A DNA stretch of 64,000 nucleotides from Cavia porcellus (GCF_034190915.1 NW_026947496.1:55438501-55502500); one strand, 5' to 3'; numbered from the stretch's first letter, positions 33,717-45,591 are shown. Notes: generated by a model not told the origin, from the sequence alone. Program-made: numbers and translations.

Positions 33717-36700
33717 CCCTCCCTGTGAGTGGAGGCAGGGTGGCAGCCTGCAGCCCTTCCAGGGGGAGATCTAGCAGTGTCTCCTGAGATCCACGCCATG
33801 TTGGAGCTTATCTCAATCTCTCCCTTATTCTTTAAAAAAATTATTTAGTTATTTCTTATGTTTTTTAATTAAGGGGAAAAATTTTTTTAATTAGCATATA
33901 TTATAGTAACTCTTTTTGATTTACTGTTAACTTGTTTTGAAGTCCTGTAATACCCCCACGATCTTGTTTTGACTGATTAGACTCTGTTCCATTCTATATG
34001 ATAGTATCAAGTTTGAGGGTATAAGCACCTACTCTGAAGGCAATAAGATTCACTAAGATGCCCATTCTGGTTTGACTGTTGTCTCCTTTGGAAGTCCTGT
34101 AATGTTTACAATGCCTAAGTTTTATTGGTCTTGTTCTCTACTGTTTTGTCCAACTTTATAATATCTAATGAGATAGACTATTCTTTTTAAGGAAACAAGA
34201 GACAATTTTGATAACCATTGTTGATAACCTTGTACTCTGTTCTACATCATGTGCTATGTCTATCCTTGGTTTTGAGTGGCAGCTTTGTTTTCCATATTTG
34301 ACTATATTCTCTTCCCCCAAAAAAAGTAGTAAGGACTAGGAGTAATAAAATCCAAAATGTGTAAATTTTGTTGTAAAAAAGAGAAGGAAAAAAAAAAAAG
34401 AGCTCTATGGATATAACAGCAATTGTGTTTAGGGGTGTTAAATAGCTGACTATATTAATGTTTTTGGATCATTGAACACAGCTGTTTGCAGTCTCTCTGT
34501 TTGAATGTTCACTTTGTATTCTTTGATACTGTGATTTGAGCAACTATTTCCAAGATGATAATATGTAATCTATTAGCAGGTGATTTCTTACTATTATGTT
34601 TTTTTTTTTTGTAGTTCTGTATTACGTGTACCCTTACACCACTTTGTTTTGTTTTGTGTTTTTCTCTTTTTCCTCTTAAATAAAATTAAAAAAAAAAAAA
34701 AAGAAAAAAAAAAAAAAAGAAAATAAGTATGTCTGATTCTTAGCATCTATGCAATAAATACACTGTCAGTATTCATCACCTTGTGTGGTGAACTCTTTGA
34801 CGGGGAAGGACATGACTTTTCATCTTTCTCCACTGGTCTAGAATAATATCTAACAAATTAAGCAATCCTTTTCAATAAAGACTGGTATTAATCTGCAGTC
34901 TGGAAAACACAGAAGCTAACTTTAAACACACATGGGCAAACTACTTCATTAACATGTTCTAGTTAAAACACTTTTGTGCTCTGTGGATTGACTATTAAGG
35001 TAATTTGCATCATGACAATGTCAATGTATCTTTACCAGACCAGCTTTCTTTTATAACTGCACCATGAAAAGTACAAATGCTACTTTTTGCCTTTTCTGTT
35101 CTAATGATCCCTATAAAATCTGTTGATTTGAAGACAATCTTCACATTAACTCCATCTTCATGTCACTTGTCAAAGCAGAGACTGCTTCAGTTTAAAAATA
35201 CTTGATCAAATGCCATCATGCTACCTACCAGCAGCCTGGTTAATTTCAAAAAGTCCCTCTGTATATGGTAAGCAACAAAGGTAGGTAAGAAACTGATATG
35301 CATGTAACAAAGCTCGTGAAACAGTTGCAACCTGGATTTAAAAAAACTGTGAGCCTCAAAACCTGCAAAATTCCATGTGCAATAGTGTAATTCAATGATT
35401 CTACCCTAAAATGTATACCTTAATGGCCAGTGAAAATTATTTTCCTATCTTAATTAAGATTATTATCCTTCATTTGCAACTGATGTTACTTAATATTAAA
35501 TGTTTCGATTCTTTGGGATTAGTTTGGTTTCAAATTGGGAAAATTAAAATGGTGCATGAAACTTAAAGTAAAAAATATAATTACATAAGAAAAAAGACAA
35601 GACTTCAAATGGCTCATAAAAGGAAAAAGACCACCCAGTCCTACCACCTAGAAGTCTCTTGGTGATATGAAAATACTGATAAATGTCAAGGTAAAAAGAA
35701 CAACAAAACCTTTACTGAATCACAGAAGTATCTGCTTACTGCTACCTGATTTGCACAGAGGATTAAAGTTATATATCTTCACATTTTATAGTCAATACCA
35801 CTTAGTAAAAGTGATCAGATACTTATTTCTATATTCAAGTTTAATTTATATTAAGATTCCACAAGACTTATCAGAGTAAGTTCTTAGGTTCTGCTCCCCA
35901 ATTCTAAAAAGCCAAGGAAAGGTCATTAAAAAGTTACCCGTAATCTTGTGCAGTTCTTAGCTAATTTCTCCACAGAATAAAATAATCGTAATTGTTGCAC
36001 TGCAGACCAGTGTGTAGCCCCGAATTGGCTTGCTCATTTCTTAACTATTTAAGACTTAATCTGTTTCCATAGGAGTAAATGGAGAGGGAAATTACTAAGA
36101 ACTTCTTTGGGAATTAACAAGACAGTGTGTATGCAAGGCACAGGACAACAGGTCACAGAGGATAAAGGTCCTGGGACTCCCCTTCCTCCCCTGCCACAGC
36201 CTAGGAAGCATCTGCCCACCTATCCTGCCTCCTGCAGGCCACTGTGGCAGGGCTCTACTGCAGGCCATATTGCTTGGCCTGGGATATTGGAGGCCTACAG
36301 GAGACACAGTCCTCTGCCCTGCACACCATCAGCCTTGCCCCTGCGGATGATGCTCTCCTAAGTGTTACCACCAGATAACCTGGGCTGCATGAGTTCCTCC
36401 TGAATAAGACTTGGTCTCTTCAGCAAACTCCCTCATAGGTCCCACTTTTATCTACCCACCCCCTCAAGCCCAGGGCTCTAAACAGCAGAATCTGCCTCAT
36501 TTTGGACAAGGAACTCTTGTTTTCATGTGGGGTTTTTGTTAACTTTTACTTTCCCAGGGAATACCGTTCCTCCACTTCTTTTCGAAACCTTATACATTCT
36601 TTGAGCAGTAACTACCGCTCCACTGCATTTAAGTCTGTGCTGTCTGCTTCTTTCTAGTCAACTCCTTGCCCTCCCCCTCACAGCACCCTATGGGGGTAGT

Positions 36701-37491
36701 GTGCACAGGGATCACCCCCTCCACCCTGACTGCCTCAGGCTGACAAGAATAACGATACAAAGCCATGGAGAGAGGGAAGGGGGCCGCTTTCTTCAGGCTT
36801 CCAGTGTTACTGCCTGACCAACACAAGACACTTTCTTGTTCCTTCACCTGACTGAGTCTCAAGCCCTGCACAGGGTAGAATCTGGGGCTCCAGCTGGGGC
36901 AAAAGCAACAGACTCCCTGGCACAGCCTTCACAGGACCTAGAAACTGGCAGGTCTAAGGGGTGGGGAAAAGATGGGCTAGCACTTACCTTGCCTTCCAGC
37001 ACAGACTGAAAAGTGGGACCCACCTAGGCAGACCTGTGCTCTCTGACATGCTATGACTTTTAACTTCGTGGCTTAACATTTTAAAATTGCTTAAAGATCA
37101 TTTTTTTCTTTTATTTTAAAAAGCTCTCCAAACTGGCAATACTACATATTCACATGGGCACCAGAGGTTACAGATGGCCATACATTTCTTCATCATCCAG
37201 GCTTCATTCCTCCCTGTCTGGCAGGCCCTGCACCCCTCAGTGATTGCCCCACCAACCCAGATAATCAGTTCCATTTGCTTCTCCGAGGGTGGAGAGGCCT
37301 GCTGAAATGTGAACCAACTCGGCAGGGACAAGTCATCCAGTGGAGAGCAAAGAAACCCGCTAAAGTGATCCACTTCAACACTGGCCATCCCGGAAGACGG
37401 AAAGCAAAGACCTCTCAGCTCACTATGCAAGAGTTCCAATTCTTTCATATGTACCTGAAGTGGTACGGGTAAATTTACTCAATGAAGAGCT

Positions 37492-37660
37492 AGAAAGCAA
37501 ATATTTCAGCTTTGTAGGCCATTTAACCTCTGCTGCAAGCACTCAACTCCACTATTACATCACAAGAGCAGCCACAAATAACATGTGCATGAGCATGGCT
37601 GTATGAAACTTTATTTGTGGCCATTAAAATCAGCTTCATAAGTTTTCATACCTCAGGAAA
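37492..37660. mobile_element. Ancient non-autonomous DNA transposon fragment (MER type)
   Basis: AAATATTTCAGCTTTGTAGG, CTCTGCTGCAAGCACTCAAC and AAACTTTATTTGTGGCCA resemble a widespread mammalian hAT-Charlie-type MER repeat. I cannot name the subfamily. Confidence 0.5.
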
Positions 37661-38444
37661 TACTGTATTTATTTTGATTCTTATTAGCTATTTAAAAATG
37701 TAAATTCTCCTAGCTCAAGGGCCACACAGGATGGATTTTCCTCTGAGCTTCGAGTGATGGTTACAACATTTTATGCAAATAAAGCACCAAAAAACCCCCA
37801 CAATGATGAGTGTTGTAACCCACCAATGCGAGCACAATATGCTATCCAGGCCAGAGTGGCACTTCGACTGCAGTGTCACCCCTTCATGTCCCGGTGAAAT
37901 ATGGCATGTGACTCATTCTCAGCCCATTCAGTTTTCAGGTCAAATTTTCGGTTGACTATCAAGCAAAGTTCCAAACACCAAGCAAATTTTTTTCAAATTT
38001 TGCTGTTCAAATAGTGAAAAGTTCAAGCTTAGAGCTCTTCAGCAACCACGGTGTTCCTTATGTTGTTCAATTTACTTCATCTAGGTCCCAATATTAATAT
38101 GCAACAGAACTTTACAAAAGGTTTTATCCAAATTTGTCATAAATATACAATTTCCTGCCTTTATTTTCTTAATTACAGAAAAAAATCTCACCACCAAAAA
38201 GAATCTCAAAATTGACTTTATATTTATTTTAAAAGGCACTAAGAATAGATTTTTTTAAAAAAATCACAATCAAATCATGAAACTAGCATCCTGTTTTCTA
38301 TATTGCTCAGCCTAGAAATCATAAAACTAGCTTGAATAAACAGTACAGAAATGTGCTATGCAAATTTAAATTATGTTAGTATTTCAGAGGTTAGCTGGCT
38401 TTGAACTTCACCCACCAAAGCATTACTATAATCCAAATTTTCAA

Positions 38445-38695
38445 AGAACATTTAAAAATATTTTATTAAGTGTGCAAGATAGACAACCATACTACTATGT
38501 TTTTCTTAGTTCACCAAACAGAATGGTTTGTACTGTCATGGTTTGATTGTCCACTTTGATTTTGTGACTTGAGCAACTACTTCTAAGACAATAATATGTA
38601 ATGTATCAATTAGTGATTTCTTACTGTTTTTTAAAATTGTGTATTACTTCTACCCTTTTTGTTTTGCTTTTTTTCTTGAAATAAAAATAAAAAAG
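38445..38695 (+). mobile_element. L1/HAL1 3' end fragment
   Basis: About 250 bp match the terminal 3' UTR of the elements at 27155 and 54486 (AAGATAG, GTTTGATTGTCCACTTTGAT, ACTTGAGCAACTACTTCTAAG, AATATGTAAT), ending in AATAAAAATAAAAAAG. It is strongly 5'-truncated. Confidence 0.75.
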
Positions 38696-38970
38696 CAAAC
38701 TAATTTAAAAAATACTTTAAGCAACGTTTTATAGCCAAATAGCTATAAAGCAATTAAAAAGTAATTTATTATTTGTAAACCACACAGGAAACACTGCCCC
38801 CTATAGTATACTTTAAAAGAATGAGAGAATCTTCACATAAATGTAACCTAGAAACTACCCTAAAAACAAGCTAAGCATTTTCAGTAGTTAAAGTGTATTT
38901 AGTGAATAAAAAAATTCTGTAGGGACACTGTGGAGATGACTGGCATTTGGTTTTCTTCCCTGTAATGTTT

Positions 38971-39073
38971 TTTTTTTTGTCTTTTTCCTTTTTATCGGTA
39001 CCGGGGATCGAACTCACGACTGCCTGCTTACAAGGCAGGCGCTTACGTCGCTGAGCTAAATCCCCAGCCCTCT
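38971..39073 (-). mobile_element. ID-like tRNA-derived SINE (young, 16-bp perfect TSD)
   Basis: Reverse orientation, with the same consensus as 28582-28684 and TSD CTTCCCTGTAATGTTT at 38955-38970 and 39074-39089. Confidence 0.93.
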
Positions 39074-39699
39074 CTTCCCTGTAATGTTTAAGATCACATA
39101 TAGTGTCTTTCTACAGGGAAATATATGTATAAACCCACAAATTCTTTGAGGATAGTCAACATATATGAATGGAAATAACTGTGCCCATTTAAGGGATTCA
39201 GAACACACATTTGCACTCTAAGGAGGAGCCAAGGGGGAAAGGCATCTGCCGTCCACAGTTCCACTCCCCTCTCCACTCCTGGGCTGGGGGCTGCTCCCTG
39301 CTCTCTAGGAGTGGCTCCCTCTTTTCTGGGATTAGCTAGCATATATGTGGTCAGCAAAAACAGCTACAAGGGCTCCTTCAAAGTCTGCCTTTGATTCTGT
39401 GCGTTTTAGATTCCTGAATGTAGCATACTCCGTTCTTAGAAAAACCAATTACTCTGGGGGATTCAGTAGGAAATACAAAGTTTTCAAGAACAATTTGGAA
39501 TATGAAGAAGAAAACGAAGGATTACCTTCTCCTCCCGAGAAGGCAACTCAGTGATAAATTAAAGAAGCAGACACAAACTCTGACCAGCTGACCAGAGACT
39601 ATTAACTATTTCAGAAGCCTGTCACAAACGTCAGGACCAGGTGGCACACGGACTTTCTTGACCTTGCATGAGTCTTCACCGAGACATTGCCCTTCCATG

Positions 39700-40085
39700 A
39701 ACTCCTGCTGTCCCCTCATGATGAGATCACTCACTCTCTTTCATTTTGTGTCCAACGCTACCCTTTTCTTTCAAGTACCCATTCAAACCTCATGCCTCTA
39801 CGAAGTGTTCCCTGAGCCTTAGAGAAACATCACTTCTTTCTTTTGGGAAGTACCTAATTCACACTTCTCGTAACATTCTTACACTGCCTAGTATTTTACA
39901 TTCCTGAGGGACATATTAGCTTCCCTAATGCACAGGCTCCTCACACACAGAATACTTAACTTACTCCTCGCTCTCCTGCTCATTACCTTTCCTGGGTGCT
40001 TTGCACGGTATAGCCTTTGAAGAGGCATTCAGCCTCTGAGCAGGCATTCATTCAAAATATCTGTTGAATGAATCAATTAATAGAT
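39700..40085 (+). mobile_element. LINE-2 3' end, ancient
   Basis: CCTCTACGAAGTGTTCCCTG, TTCACACTTCTCGTAAC and ATATCTGTTGAATGAATCAA fit the L2 3' end. Confidence 0.65.
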
Positions 40086-40530
40086 GAGCTTGTCAACCAA
40101 TCAACATGTACTTGACAGCACTAGGAAAATGGTAAGAGCTGAGGAAGAGAAGTCAAATAAATCACAGGCTCTACTCTGCAGGAGGTTACATGTCCTAAAC
40201 TTAAACTGACGTTTTCCTGGCTCTCTGTTTTCATTCTCCACATTTCTTTTTAGTGCCCCCACCTCATGAGAACCACTGCATCTCCAGGCCGCAGCCCACT
40301 GCCTTGAGATGGCAAGTACTCAACAAATACTTTCTGAATAAATTTCAGTGTTATTTCATAGACTATATTTAAAGGGTAAAATTTTTAAGGCCAGACAATT
40401 CTTTAAAATTACCAAAACTGGGAAATCAAAAAAATTAAAAACAAGTAAATGTCAATGTTGGAAAATCTTAGTGACTTCAGCTTTGTGTATTCCAGTTCTG
40501 GGATCTCAGTTCGATTTTAAAAAGTGTTTG

Positions 40531-40620
40531 CTAGGGCTGAGGATGTGGCTCAATAGAACACTCACTTAACACACGCAAGGTCCTTGGTCTCGTCCCAAGC
40601 ATTTGAAAAAAAGGAAAAGA
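40531..40620 (+). mobile_element. ID-like SINE, diverged
   Basis: GCTAGGGCTGAGGATGTGGC head, CACGCAAGGTCCTTGG and a short A-tail. Confidence 0.7.
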
Positions 40621-41025
40621 AAGAAATTCACTTACAAGGTCAAGCCTTCATCAGATTTAGAACTCATATAATAAACTTGCCATACCTCAGTTTCTTGAAC
40701 AGTAACTTTTCTTTAAAAAAGATCACTCACAAACCCTGGTTTTGTGCCCTAGTTCTTTCTTTTACATTGTTCTTGTGCCCGTATATCTATGACAGAGGTT
40801 TATAAAGTAGTAATTTCTGAAAAAGTGATTATTATTATTGAGCTCAGCTAATGCCTAACATGTAAGGGCTATTAATTACCTGAAATAAAACTGGCTTTTG
40901 TTTGGTGACAATAACTAGACCCCAAAAAACTATTTCTTGGCTTATGGCTTGCCCCACAACTACCATTTAACTCACAGGGTTTACAAAAACTAGGTTTGTA
41001 TTAGCCTTAAAAACAAGACAGAATA

Positions 41026-41155
41026 GCTGAACAGGGTGGCACATGCCTGTAATCCCAGCACTGGGAAGGCTGAGGCTGAAGGACAGCTTTAACTTGGAGG
41101 CCAGCCTGGGCTACACAGTGAGACCTTGTTTCAACAAAACAAAGCAAACAAAAGA
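41026..41155 (+). mobile_element. B1-like SINE
   Basis: CTGAACAGGGTGGCACATGC, TAATCCCAGCACTGGG, GGCCAGCCTGGGCTACACAG and an AACAAAAC tail. Confidence 0.85.
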
Positions 41156-41204
41156 CAGAATAAAATAATTAGTTGTATAGTAGCAGAAGTATAGCTATAT
41201 ATTT

Positions 41205-41470
41205 CAGTTTGTTAGATGCCTAGCTAATAGTTCTGGTTACAGTTCCTGTTACTTTTGTTTCTTTGAAATGGCTAGGCACTGTGATGCAAATCCTCAACTG
41301 ACAAGCCATTCTGGCTCTGAACTTCCTGCTTGCTTACTCCATATAAGCCCTAGACCACCAGAGATTGGGGTCTGATAGTCTGGGAATGATCCCAAACAGC
41401 ACATGTCGACATAAATAAATCTGCCTCCAAATCCTCCAAATTCAGTGATTCTGCTTGCCACTGCATCTGG
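41205..41470 (+). repeat. 5' LTR of the ERV (approximate ends)
   Basis: It starts near TTTGTTAGATGCCTAGC and contains TAATAGTTCTGGTTACAG, ACAAGCCATTCTG, CACCAGAGATTGGGG and ATAAATAAATCTGCCTCCAA (poly(A) signal), all repeated in the same order at 45595-45870. At roughly 270 bp it is short for a class I LTR, so the U3 may be partly lost. Confidence 0.65.
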
Positions 41471-42796
41471 TGAGTCAGCCAACAAGACTGACCATGCTGA
41501 CCTCTTTGGTCACTGGTCATGGCCCTCATGGATGGAGCAAGGACCTCTTCAGGTCCCGATGACAAGGCACGCCCTTGAGATTTCTTGATCCCCTCAAAGG
41601 TCTGAAGAGGATTCCTGGCTTCCCACTTGAGAGGCTCACATCAGATCCCAAAGGAAGGAGATATAGTCTGTCTGTCTGCCTGCCTGCTTCTGGTTATCCC
41701 AGTCAATCTGTCAGTCAGTTCTGCTCAGCTCAAGCAGGAGAGTCTGATTAATGCTCATTAGTCAGAACCACCTTCAAGGGCAGAGGGCTGGAATGTTTAA
41801 CCTCCAAGTGCCTGCTGAATGAATGTGTGAGTGCAATGGACACCATAAGCCATGTTCCATCTATGCACCAACACTGGGAAGTAGTGTCATGGTAGTTGAT
41901 TGAGCCCTCACCTGCATTTCCACAGCAATCAACATATGGCATAACGGAGGCCTCACAACCTGCTCAGCAAAGTTGTGCCTAAGTCCCCACAAGGGGCACA
42001 ACCAGACAGGCATCTAATGGTCTCTCTCTCTCCCCTCCAGGGGTGCCCAGCCTTTGTCTGTGGTATAATTCAAGATTATACAACGCACATAGGAAGTTTG
42101 AGATTGGAATTAATTAGTCAAAACCTGATGCAGTAAAAAGGGCTTTTATGGAATTAAAAGTGAAACCAAACTGCTCCTTGCATCTCAAAGAAAAAAAAAA
42201 AAAAACAGGAAAAAAAGTGGCCCATTCTTCCTGATTTCCAACTTGGCACCCATCAGCCACAGTTTTAACCCCTGTTCTCAACTCACCTACTTCCAGCCAA
42301 CTGAACAAGTTCCAGTTAGATCAGTCATTGCCTGCATTCAGCTACAGAGCCCCGCCCCACCCGGAAATATGCCTATCTGGTCAGATGGCATCATCTAATG
42401 TCTACCGATAACGACTGTCAGCAATTTCAAGTTCCACATTTTGACTGAAAAAAAATTGGACTGTCAGCCCCAACAAATAGGTTACCATGGCTTTTCAAAA
42501 GGTTCCCTTGCCTAGAAACAACATAATTGAGTTCTTCTCAAAGAACTCAAAGAGGGGGACAAAAAGCCCATCAACCAGTGTTACACAGAAACCTGATAAA
42601 AGTACCAAATGTCCATAAGACAATTCAATCTAATAGATGACCATACCCTCTGGCTATTAAGTTATAAAGGCTATTGACTCAAAAATAATTATCCCCTGCC
42701 TATAAGACAAAGAAACCTGACTACCCATGCCCACCTCAATCTGAACCTCTCACTGCCCTCTTGGGCCTGGATGGATAAGACAAACTAAGCTCTATC

Positions 42797-43280
42797 AAAT
42801 TGGGGCCCCGAGAGCATACAGTCTTTGCAAAAGTCAGGGGCAAACCTATGAATTTCCTGGTAGATAATGGAAAAGAATTCTCTGCCTTCAAAAGTTCCCT
42901 TTGTCAAAAAGTTATCATCACTGGGGCAACTGGGACTTTTGCTTCTTACCCCTTCTTTTTTTTGTCTTTTTTGAGACGGGGTCTCGCTATGCAGTTCAGG
43001 CTGGCCTTGAGCTCACTTTGTAGCCCAGGCTGGTCTCAAACTCACAATGATCCTCCCACCTCAGCCTCCCCGAGTGCTGGGATTACAGGTGTGAGCTACC
43101 ACGCCCAGCTGCTTCTCACCCCTTCTGCCAGGCTCAAACTTGCAGCCTGGGAGAACATCTCACCAAAAGGAATTCCTACACAAGCCAGTCTCCATAGTGC
43201 TTCTGGGAAGAGATCGCCTCCTCAGGTTAGAAGCGACTGTCTCCTTTGCACCAAGCCCATCAGCCTCCCTCTTGTTTAGT
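42797..43280 (+). pseudogene. ERV protease remnant (pol), interrupted by a SINE
   Basis: The open frame 42800-43279 is a chimera. Its first 45 or so codons contain KPMNFLVDNGKEFSAF, matching the retroviral aspartic-protease active-site region with Asp-Asn-Gly where Asp-Thr/Ser-Gly is expected. The middle is translated B1 SINE (42955-43110). After the SINE the neighbouring frame (43140-43367) carries a LGRDRLLRLEATVSF piece typical of the protease-RT junction. It is not a gene. Confidence 0.7.
42955..43110 (-). mobile_element. B1-like SINE (quasi-dimeric) inserted in ERV pol
   Basis: Reverse orientation with 14-bp TSD GCTTCTTACCCCTT (42941-42954) and GCTTCTCACCCCTT (43111-43124). The consensus is well preserved: GAGACGGGGTCTCGCTATGC and GTGCTGGGATTACAGGTGTG. 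Confidence 0.92.
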
Positions 43281-43869
43281 CCTACACTTTCAACTTTGAC
43301 TGTTACCCAAGAGGAAGATGACACTTCCATCTGCCGGAGACAGATGACCACAATCCTGAAGTTCTGAAAACTCCTTCCTAGGGTATGGACTAAAGACTTC
43401 TGGGCCTGGACATTAACCATGCCGCCTCACCACAGGACCTCCATTGCTGTCAGATGTTACAGGAAGCACAAACAGGCATCCAGCCACACATCAGCATGAT
43501 AGACTGTTGGGCAAGATCTCTGTGCTGTCAACAACACAGCCATCACCTTGCATTCTGCAGTTTCCAAACCATACATTCTTTTTGGACTGTTAAACTGACA
43601 CAACAGGAACTCTTGCCTGTTTTCAAGGAGGCACCAGCAACAGATCAGGCTCTGTGATAGTTTGTTACTCTGGGCCTTCCAACTTTGTCACAGTCCCCCA
43701 AGAAGGAAAAAATGAGATTTCAAAATTGTAAAATATCTAAAAGACTGTCAAACTGCTAAAATACACCTCTTCTGTCTGTAATAAAGCCAGTTTAAGATCT
43801 CTGAGCTGCCAATGTGGCTACACTGTCCTCTGTATATACTGCGTCAGTCTTCTGCCACCCACAGCTTGC

Positions 43870-44830
43870 TGGTACACCTGCCTGGACCTAAAGAATGCAT
43901 TCTTCTTCCTTTGGTTAGCTCCTGTCAGCCAGCCCTTCTTTGCATTTAAATGGAAAGACCCTAGTTCTGGACTCAAAAGTCAATAGATCTGGACTCGACC
44001 TCCCAAAGGTTCAAAAATTTGTTTATGTTCTTTGGAGAACCCTCATAGCTGACCTCACTGGTTTCCCAGCACAAAGTAACACTGCACTTATGATTAGTAA
44101 CACCCAAGCTCCCTGCTGGAAAGACACAAAACTCTGCTACAATATCTGGCAGAAACTGGTTATAGGAAAGAAACTCCACAAATTTCTTGAGCTGCTAGCT
44201 TCTACAGAATCTGGATCCTTGAGTTCACAAAAACAATGATGCTTACTTAGGCTGTCAGCCCCTAGGAGTGTCCAGTGGTCTACCTGTACAAAACCTTTGA
44301 TCCGGTCACAAAGGGCTGCCTCCTCCCTTTGCCTTCATGCTCTAATAGCCACTGTCCTTCTGATCAAGAAACCTAACAAGGCTCATCTTAGACCAAGACC
44401 TAACTGTCCAGGTACCACATTGTGTAATGCTATAGTCACTTTGAACAAAGTTATTCTGGCCAAAGCTCTCCTGCAACTAACTCCTGCTGCTGTCTGGAAA
44501 CCTGCCTCCAACAACACCAAACCTACACTCCTAAGCCCCCTCCAGGGATGCAATTGATTGACAACTCAACCCAGTCAAAAACACTTTACCCAGTACTCCC
44601 AGATCAGAGTCCAGACCTGCCACACTTGTCTGTTCTGCAAAGTTCAAGCTGCAGTGCTGGCATCCATTCCCCTGCAGCCAGGTCAGGCTTCAGCACCTAT
44701 CTCACTGGCCCTTACCTCATACAATATAGTGAACTCTCCCCATTTAAAGATATACAGACAGACTTCACAGTGTTACAGGGGTTACAAATATCTACTAGTG
44801 CTTGTCTGCATCTAGTCGGGTGGACCCAAG
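43870..44830 (+). pseudogene. ERV reverse transcriptase and integrase remnants
   Basis: In broken frames, [10 protein letters not shown] and FAFKWKDP near 43880-43965 correspond to the gammaretroviral RT motif around its first catalytic Asp, and LIADLTGFPAQ follows near 44050. Around 44600 a CHTCLFCK zinc-binding-like piece precedes IQTDFTVLQG near 44755 and YKYLLVLV, which correspond to integrase. The YXDD region is missing. No function is possible. Confidence 0.65.
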
Positions 44831-45269
44831 ATATTCCCTACCCACATTAAAAACCCAACAAACGTGTAGGGTCCTGCTACACAAAAAAATCATACAAATT
44901 CTAAAAAAGTTCAGGAACAGCTTGTAACCAGCTCCATAAAAATTTAGATAAAAGACCAATTATACCTGTAGATACTCCTGCACATACATATAACCCAGGT
45001 ACATATTAATTACTTCTAGAGTTCTTAAATTTTCAGAAATCCAGCCTTTGATATACCATTCCAGAATTTAGCTGGACACCTCCTCTGGGGTTCAGATGAA
45101 GCACTCAAGGCCCTGTCCTGGTCACTCCAGACGTTGACCAGTCCACATACAGCTGAAGCTCGAGGACAATGTTCACAGGACTGCTCCATACCTATTCCCC
45201 CTGCCCAGTCCTTGCTCCCCTACATCTCTGCTAGTTATGGTTTCTGCCTTAAACTCTGAATAGTTGATC

Positions 45270-45510
45270 CAAGAGAATAGAACAATCAATCAAACACTTG
45301 CCCAAGATTTGATGAGCATCCAAGACACACTGGATACTTTCACAGATCAGATTAATTCCTTCGTTCCTTTCTCAGTCAACTTAGAGAAAAACCCACAAAC
45401 TCCTGGTGGGAATTTTCAGACATGAAGAACTTGGCTAGGGCTCATCCTGGGATTACTGACAACCCTAATGTTACTGCTTCTAGTTGGGCCTTGTCTCAGA
45501 TCACATGGAA
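45270..45510 (+). pseudogene. ERV envelope transmembrane-subunit-like remnant
   Basis: A helical, Asn/Gln/Leu-rich stretch (NRTINQTLAQDL) is followed, after an in-frame stop, by LGLLTTLMLLLLVGPC, which resembles the membrane-spanning segment of gammaretroviral envelopes just upstream of the 3' LTR. The position fits env; sequence support is thin. Confidence 0.4.
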
Positions 45511-45591
45511 CATGACTGGCAAAGATTTGCCAGGGAAACCAAAAGAGTGGGCAAAGGCAGCAGAAGATGTGCTTCCCCCAGCCAGTGTACT

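Larger units (their letters stand above)
31732..33807 (+). repeat. Tandem array of ~13 monomers of 122-123 bp
   Basis: Monomers begin AGGACTCTGGGAAGCCAAG at 31732, 31854, 31976, 32098, 32220, 32343, 32466, 32589, 32711, 32834, 32957, 33079 and 33202; spacing is 122 or 123. Two variants differ in a block of about 30 bases after CCCTCCCTG. Type A reads CAAGCGGAGGCAGGGTGGCA and type B reads GTAAGCGGCGGTAGTTTAGC. The order is A A A A B B B A B hybrid A B A. Neighbouring copies are almost identical outside this block. ORFs across the array are by-products of a repeat whose period is not a multiple of three. It is not a CRISPR array: units are long, contiguous and have no spacers. Confidence 0.95.
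31733..34718 (+). mobile_element. Non-autonomous L1 relative: tandem monomer array plus L1-type 3' UTR, no ORF
   Basis: A single insertion unit is bounded by a perfect 18-bp TSD, GAAAATAAGTATGTCTGA, at 31715-31732 and 34719-34736. It starts with thirteen 122/123-bp monomers (to about 33807, with a solo LTR inserted in the last) and passes, over a TTA microhomology, straight into a 3' UTR that matches the HAL1/L1 3' UTR from its TCTCAATCTC point on (compare 53638-54478). An A-rich tail (34687-34718) ends it. There is no ORF1 or ORF2. The layout recalls murine L1 promoters built of tandem monomers, but the coding body has been lost. The + strand is the element's sense strand, antisense to SHQ1. 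Confidence 0.88.

Noticed and set aside
33424..33717. Overlapping minus-strand frames of 97 and 78 codons rich in Ser/Ala/Pro
   Set aside because: They lie wholly inside the GC-rich solo LTR, antisense to it; composition alone keeps them open.
31706..33807. Repeated minus- and plus-strand frames (for example with MQGGEVLAWLPRVL) suggesting a repeat protein
   Set aside because: They arise from the 122/123-bp monomers; the mixed period shifts frame between copies and no start or splice context supports a gene.
31732..33807. Possible CRISPR-like or satellite array
   Set aside because: Contiguous long units without spacers, inside a TSD-bounded retroelement in a mammalian intron.
37116..37448. 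110-codon minus-strand open frame
   Set aside because: No recognised domain or homologue, no splice or promoter context, and it runs beside an old DNA-transposon fragment; treated as chance.
42800..43279. 159-codon open frame, one of the longest in the window
   Set aside because: It is a chimera of ERV protease remnant and a reverse-oriented B1 SINE with a clear 14-bp TSD; not a host gene.
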